Source: an uncultured Treponema sp. (GTDB lineage Bacteria > Spirochaetota > Spirochaetia > Treponematales > Treponemataceae). From it: DNA of 8,840 nucleotides. Numbering within the stretch: the first letter of the stretch is position 1; the number at the start of each line of letters is the position of its first letter. Where the stretch lies: positions 1-8,840 of the forward strand of contig CAMNHD010000046.1 of assembly GCA_946538875.1 (NCBI GenBank), written 5' to 3'. Shown one piece after another: positions 5,502 through 8,840 of the stretch. The notes below the pieces were generated by a model. The model saw only the letters and a list, made by a program, of their open reading frames with translations, ran no database searches and was not told where the DNA came from. The position numbers were made by a program, and so were the translations under genes.

Positions 5502-6326
5502 ATGGAAAAAGAGATTAACAAATCATATTTGTCACAGATTCAGAAGTATCCGCTGCTTAGCGCAGAAGAGGAGTCAGAACTTGCTGTAAAAATTAGCGGT
5601 GGAGACCAGTCTGCGCTCAAGGCCCTTGTCAACAGCAACCTGCGCCTGGTTGTGTCGCTTGCCTGCCGCTTCAAGAACTCATGTGTTTCAGTCATGGATC
5701 TTGTCCAGGAAGGAAATCTAGGTCTGATGATTGCCGCCCAGAAGTTCCAGGCTGAATTCAACACTCGCTTTTCCACCTATGCCTATCCGTGGATTGTCCA
5801 GTACATGATGCGCTTTGCAAACACAAAGTCTGCATTTATTTCACTGCCGCACCGCAAGGATGACCTGATCCGCAAGGTGGTTGCTGCCCAGGCAACTCTC
5901 ATGCAGTGTTTTGGCCGTGAAGCCACTGTGTATGAGGTTTCTGAATACCTTGGTATTGAGCCGGAGCGCATTGACGACTGTATGCAGTACAATTATTCTA
6001 TCAGTTCGCTGGATGTTGATGCCGGCGACGAGGATAGTTCCGCCACTGTTGCAGACCTTATGCCTGACATGACATACTGCCCGGAACGTGTTGTGCTTGA
6101 GGAAGAACAGAAGGAATCTGTACGCTCGATACTGAACAAGCTTCCGCAGAACGAGCGCAGGGTATTGTGGTACCGCTACAACTTTGACGGTTCACACAGC
6201 TCAAAGACCCTCCGCGAGATTTCACGCATCATCGGTGTAAGTCCTGAAGCTGTTCGCCAGACAGAAATCCGTGCCCTGCGCCACATGCGTCTTGCTGCCT
6301 GTGCAGACAGCGCTTTGGTCAGCTAA
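5502..6326 (+). CDS. Sigma-70-family alternative RNA polymerase sigma factor
   Basis: A 274-residue sigma factor, about the size of Borrelia RpoS. It has regions 1.2, 2, 3 and 4 but no region 1.1. Region 1.2/2.1 covers about 8-60 (YLSQIQKYPLLSAEEE, LVNSNLRLVVSLA). The core-binding segment is DLVQEGNLGLM at 66-76. Regions 2.3-2.4 are FSTYAYPWIVQYMMRF at 90-105. Region 3.1 is near 139-158 and an acidic region 3.2 loop near 171-187. Region 4.2 helix-turn-helix is 237-263 (LREISRIIGVSPEAVRQTEI). Compared with RpoD, the first melting tryptophan of TWWIRQ is Pro96; Trp97 and Gln100 are kept, and the -10-reading Thr is Met103. Promoter preference may therefore differ from housekeeping sigma. AGAGGAG lies 7 bases before the ATG. 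Control is probably by the sigma-54 promoter just upstream. RpoS-like, RpoH-like or a lineage-specific group are all possible, so no symbol is given. Confidence 0.93.
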   Translation: MEKEINKSYLSQIQKYPLLSAEEESELAVKISGGDQSALKALVNSNLRLVVSLACRFKNSCVSVMDLVQEGNLGLMIAAQKFQAEFNTRFSTYAYPWIVQYMMRFANTKSAFISLPHRKDDLIRKVVAAQATLMQCFGREATVYEVSEYLGIEPERIDDCMQYNYSISSLDVDAGDEDSSATVADLMPDMTYCPERVVLEEEQKESVRSILNKLPQNERRVLWYRYNFDGSHSSKTLREISRIIGVSPEAVRQTEIRALRHMRLAACADSALVS

Positions 6327-6348
6327 GCATAGAGCGTTATTTTTCTTT
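6309..6348 (+). terminator. Possible terminator at the 3' end of the sigma-factor gene
   Basis: 6309-6316 (AGCGCTTT) pairs with 6331-6338 (AGAGCGTT), using two G-T pairs, around a 14-base loop. ATTTTTCTTT follows at 6339-6348. The hairpin overlaps the last codons of the sigma gene and the stop codon of the convergent permease. The long loop makes it only a moderate candidate. On the opposite strand no T-run follows. Confidence 0.35.
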
Positions 6349-7173
6349 AGGAACAATTAGAATTAAAAGTAAGGCCATAAGGTAAGGAAATGCCAGCAGT
6401 ACAGATGAAGGTATTCCGCTCAGGAGCGGGATGTTGTGTATATGCGAGCTTCCGTACTCGGCAAAAGCAAAAACAAAGACTGCAAGCACAACTGCAGGCG
6501 GGTTCTTGCGTCCAAGGTAGACTGCAGCCAGAGCAGTCCAGCCTCTGCCGCTTGCCATTCCAGGCACGTAGCTTGAAAGCCGCAGGCTTAGGACACAACC
6601 GCCAAAGGCACCGCATGCCGCCGCTGTAATCCAGGAGATGCACCTGTAAAAGTCAGCGGATATTCCCTGAGAACTCAGTACCTGACTGTCGGAGCCTGTA
6701 ATCCTCATGGCAAGTCCCCATTTTGTATAACGAAGTCCCATAATTATAAGTGCCACCGCAGCATAGCAGATTATGCTTGTAACCAGTTTCATTGTGGATG
6801 GTGAAAACTGGTAGGATGCGGAGTACAGTACTCCTCTTGTGCCAAAGATTGTGCTTGAGAAGAATGTTGCAAGCGAGGCAAAGAGAAGGTTCATTGCCAG
6901 GGAGACAAGGAACATGTTTGCCTTGAACCTTGAGGCAAGGCGCTCCAGCCCTAGGACTATGGCTGTGCATGTCAGAACGGAGAGCAGTGCTCCGGCAAAG
7001 GCGGAGTTCAGTGCGGCGGAATATGCGTAGCAGAAAAATGCTCCCAGGTTTATTATGCATTCCACGAACATTGCAAGTCGGCCGCCGTATTCGCTTACAA
7101 GGGCGCCGGTTGTTATCAGGAGCAGGGGTGCGGCAATGCTGATTACCGAAAGTGCCAGATTTATTGCGTTCAT
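6337..7173 (-). CDS. ABC transporter permease, BPD_transp_2 family (second permease)
   Basis: A 278-residue inner-membrane permease, slightly shorter than the usual 300, with about eight hydrophobic segments. It is the partner type found with BmpA-class nucleoside importers, riboflavin importers (RfuD) and Rbs-type sugar importers. The N-terminal AAPLLLITTGALVSEYGG (14-31) matches the family's start. The following signature is degenerate: where relatives have NIGxEGMM, this protein has AMFVECII, keeping only Glu39. The C-terminal motif GRGWTALAAVYLGRKNP (209-225) is well kept. The ATG overlaps the stop of the upstream permease gene as ATGA, and GAGG lies about 8 bases before it, so translation is probably coupled. 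It is the last gene of the minus-strand operon and converges on the sigma-factor gene with a 10-base gap. Substrate is not determinable here. Confidence 0.88.
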   Translation of the reverse strand: MNAINLALSVISIAAPLLLITTGALVSEYGGRLAMFVECIINLGAFFCYAYSAALNSAFAGALLSVLTCTAIVLGLERLASRFKANMFLVSLAMNLLFASLATFFSSTIFGTRGVLYSASYQFSPSTMKLVTSIICYAAVALIIMGLRYTKWGLAMRITGSDSQVLSSQGISADFYRCISWITAAACGAFGGCVLSLRLSSYVPGMASGRGWTALAAVYLGRKNPPAVVLAVFVFAFAEYGSSHIHNIPLLSGIPSSVLLAFPYLMALLLILIVPKEK

Positions 7174-8180
7174 TTTGTTTTCCTCACTGCAAAGGGAATT
7201 GCTATTGCAAAAAGGATGCAGCCGGAGACAATTCCAGAAATGTCAAAGCCAAAGCCCTGTGTAAGACCGACCCTGTCTGCCGAAGTGTAAAGCCATGAGA
7301 GTACCAGGCTGGCGGGCACCAGAGCCAGTGGATTTGATGAAACTATGAGGGAGGCGCTCAGTGCGTTCCAGCCCATTCCTGTGTAAAAGCCTTTGTGGCA
7401 AGTGTAGTGAGTTCCGCAGACGGCAAATAATCCTGTAAGCGCGTGCATTGCCCCGGAGAACATAAGGGCGCCTGCGTTGTTTGCAGCCGGGGAGTAACCG
7501 CAGTAACGTGCAAATTCTGGAGCGGTGCCCCAGACTTGTATGTGTCTGCCGGAGCGTGTCTTTTTTAGAAAGAGCCATGCCAGTATGCAGAGGACTATCG
7601 CCGCAAAAAAAGATGGGTTGAGCGGTGAGGGGGGAAGAATCTGCGTAAATCGGAACTGCTCTGGTATTGGGGCAAGGGCTATGAGGTTCTGTTCAGCCTT
7701 GCCGTTTATGTGGGTAATCAGACCGTCAATTATTGGAAGGCTTGCCGCACTCACTAGAAATGATGTGAGCAGTACCTGGGCTCCTCGGATTTCCTTAAGC
7801 AGTGCCGAAATCAGAGCCATAAGTGCTCCGCTTGCCATTGACGCAAGAAGTGCTGTGGTAAAGACTATTGCCGGGTTTGCGTTCCAGCCGCTTGTGAGAA
7901 TCAGTCCGCTGACAAATCCGCCTATGTATACCTGGCCTTCTCCCCCAAGGTTCATGTTTCCGCTCTTGAGTGCCAGTGACTCCCCGCAGCCTGCGGTCAT
8001 AAGAAAAGCAGCTGTGTTCAGCATTGCGCCAAAGTAATAGGGCGAGGCGAATGTGCCTGTGAACAATGAAGCTAATGCTTCGCCGGGGTGTTTCCCGCAG
8101 AAAAGAATTATCAGTATACAGATTAGAAAACCTGCAAGCGGAGAAATGATTGACTCCAAGGGAAATCTCTTTTTAGCCAC
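7170..8180 (-). CDS. ABC transporter permease, BPD_transp_2 family (first permease)
   Basis: An inner-membrane permease of 336 residues that would form a heterodimer with the downstream permease. It has about nine hydrophobic segments. The family signature SGNMNLGGEGQVYIGG is complete (residues 73-88; Glu in GGEGQ), like FNIGxEGQ in nucleoside and riboflavin importers. The second signature, GMGWNALSASLIVSSNPLAL, lies near the C-terminus. Start choice: I prefer GTG at 8180, because GGAGG at 8190-8186 sits 5 bases upstream. An in-frame ATG at 8192 would add four residues (MEEA), but its nearest purine-rich stretch is over 20 bases away and it would itself lie next to the GGAGG. With either start the gene overlaps the end of the ATPase gene (8 or 20 bases), indicating one operon. 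The gene ends in an ATGA overlap with the next permease. Confidence 0.88.
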   Translation of the reverse strand: MAKKRFPLESIISPLAGFLICILIILFCGKHPGEALASLFTGTFASPYYFGAMLNTAAFLMTAGCGESLALKSGNMNLGGEGQVYIGGFVSGLILTSGWNANPAIVFTTALLASMASGALMALISALLKEIRGAQVLLTSFLVSAASLPIIDGLITHINGKAEQNLIALAPIPEQFRFTQILPPSPLNPSFFAAIVLCILAWLFLKKTRSGRHIQVWGTAPEFARYCGYSPAANNAGALMFSGAMHALTGLFAVCGTHYTCHKGFYTGMGWNALSASLIVSSNPLALVPASLVLSWLYTSADRVGLTQGFGFDISGIVSGCILFAIAIPFAVRKTK

Positions 8181-8840
8181 GGCTTCCTCCATTGCTGCTG
8201 TAAGTAAGTTTTGCCTCTCCGCCTTCTAGTGAGTAGACTCTGCTGCAGATTGTCAATGGAAAATCCGCTGCCCCAAGAATGAGAACGGCTTTTCCTTCCT
8301 GGGCAAGTTTCTGTATTCTCTGGACAAGGTTTCCCTGTGTCTGTATATCCAGGCCCTGCATGGGATTGCATAAAATTGCAAGCGATGCTTCTGTGGAAAG
8401 TTCCCGTGCAAGGATAAGTCTCTGCGTCATTCCGCCGCTTAGCGAGCTGCAAAGTTCATGCGGAGTGATGGACACTGCGGCTTGCTCGATCAGTTCCTGT
8501 GCGCGCAAAAAAGTATCCGGGCCATTGTGGTAGACTGTGAGCATCTGTTCCACTGTGAGCGACGGATTGCTTGAGCGGTAGTTCCTGTCTGAAGAAACAA
8601 TTGCGCAACCGAATCTCCTGAGCAGACTTGTGCTCCACCGCGGTGAAGAAAGTTTTGTTTTTTGCACTAGGTTTCCATTCTTGCTGTATAGCAATGCTTC
8701 TCCCTTTGCTCCATAGGAATCCATTGCGCATACAATGTCTTCCAGGGTTTCCATGGCAGCTTCCTTCATTCCGCATACGGCGGTAATCTGTCCGTAGCTG
8801 ACTGTGATGTCGGCTTTAAGCAGTGCGGGTCTGCTCTTGG
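8173..8840 (-). CDS. ABC transporter ATPase, C-terminal nucleotide-binding domain (5' end outside window)
   Basis: About 222 residues of an RbsA/NupO-type ATPase, the family with two fused nucleotide-binding domains of roughly 500 residues in total. The frame is open through the right edge, so the ATG at 8769 is internal: upstream codons read RPALLKADITVSYGQITAVCG, a typical second-domain beginning. The ABC signature LSGGMTQR is intact. Other ATP-site elements are degenerate. The Walker A position reads GMKEAAMET, with no GKS/T. The PEDR motif reads SSDR. The Walker B end reads LAILCNPMQGLD, with Cys and Asn where Asp and Glu would be. The normal family already relaxes Walker A in this half, but here the loss is greater, so hydrolysis probably rests on the unseen N-terminal domain. 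It overlaps and is co-transcribed with the two permeases; the binding-protein gene and promoter should lie to the right of the window. Confidence 0.85.
   Translation of the reverse strand, partial: KSRPALLKADITVSYGQITAVCGMKEAAMETLEDIVCAMDSYGAKGEALLYSKNGNLVQKTKLSSPRWSTSLLRRFGCAIVSSDRNYRSSNPSLTVEQMLTVYHNGPDTFLRAQELIEQAAVSITPHELCSSLSGGMTQRLILARELSTEASLAILCNPMQGLDIQTQGNLVQRIQKLAQEGKAVLILGAADFPLTICSRVYSLEGGEAKLTYSSNGGSRG

Overview
The window reads as chromosomal DNA of a host-associated spirochaete, most likely a Treponema. The reasons are gene content (a membrane YihY/BrkB protein fused to a cyclic-nucleotide-binding-like domain, and a BmpA/Rbs-type ABC transporter encoded as ATPase-permease-permease), coding sequence of roughly balanced G+C with very AT-rich spacers, and a sigma-54 promoter in front of a sigma-70-family gene. 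From memory, T. pallidum also has a riboflavin-type (Rfu) transporter of this layout a few genes from pyrG; I could not verify this, so the genus assignment is moderate.

Layout, left to right. Plus strand: the 3' end of a prephenate dehydrogenase gene (tyrA, cut by the left edge); asnS (asparaginyl-tRNA synthetase) behind a near-consensus housekeeping promoter so close to the ATG that the transcript may be leaderless; 24 bases later a six-helix YihY-family membrane protein with a C-terminal cNMP-binding-like domain; a 187-base spacer with a possible promoter and a weak terminator-like hairpin; pyrG (CTP synthase), closed by a strong intrinsic terminator at 4960-4993. Then comes a 552-base non-coding region: a GC-rich double-hairpin element, followed by AT-rich DNA with inverted and direct repeats, ending in a textbook sigma-54 -24/-12 promoter. 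It drives a 274-residue sigma-70-family alternative sigma factor. Minus strand, converging on it with a 10-base gap: two BPD_transp_2-family permeases and the C-terminal half of their ATPase, which runs off the right edge. These three genes overlap one another and form one operon.

The first four genes are mostly housekeeping (aromatic amino acid synthesis, Asn-tRNA charging, an envelope protein, CTP synthesis). The most notable part is 4994-6326, a long regulatory region in which RpoN appears to control a second sigma factor. This resembles the Borrelia RpoN-to-RpoS cascade, but here the sigma factor has altered residues in the part that melts and reads the -10 element. The substrate of the minus-strand ABC importer (nucleoside, riboflavin or sugar) cannot be fixed because its binding-protein gene is not in the window.
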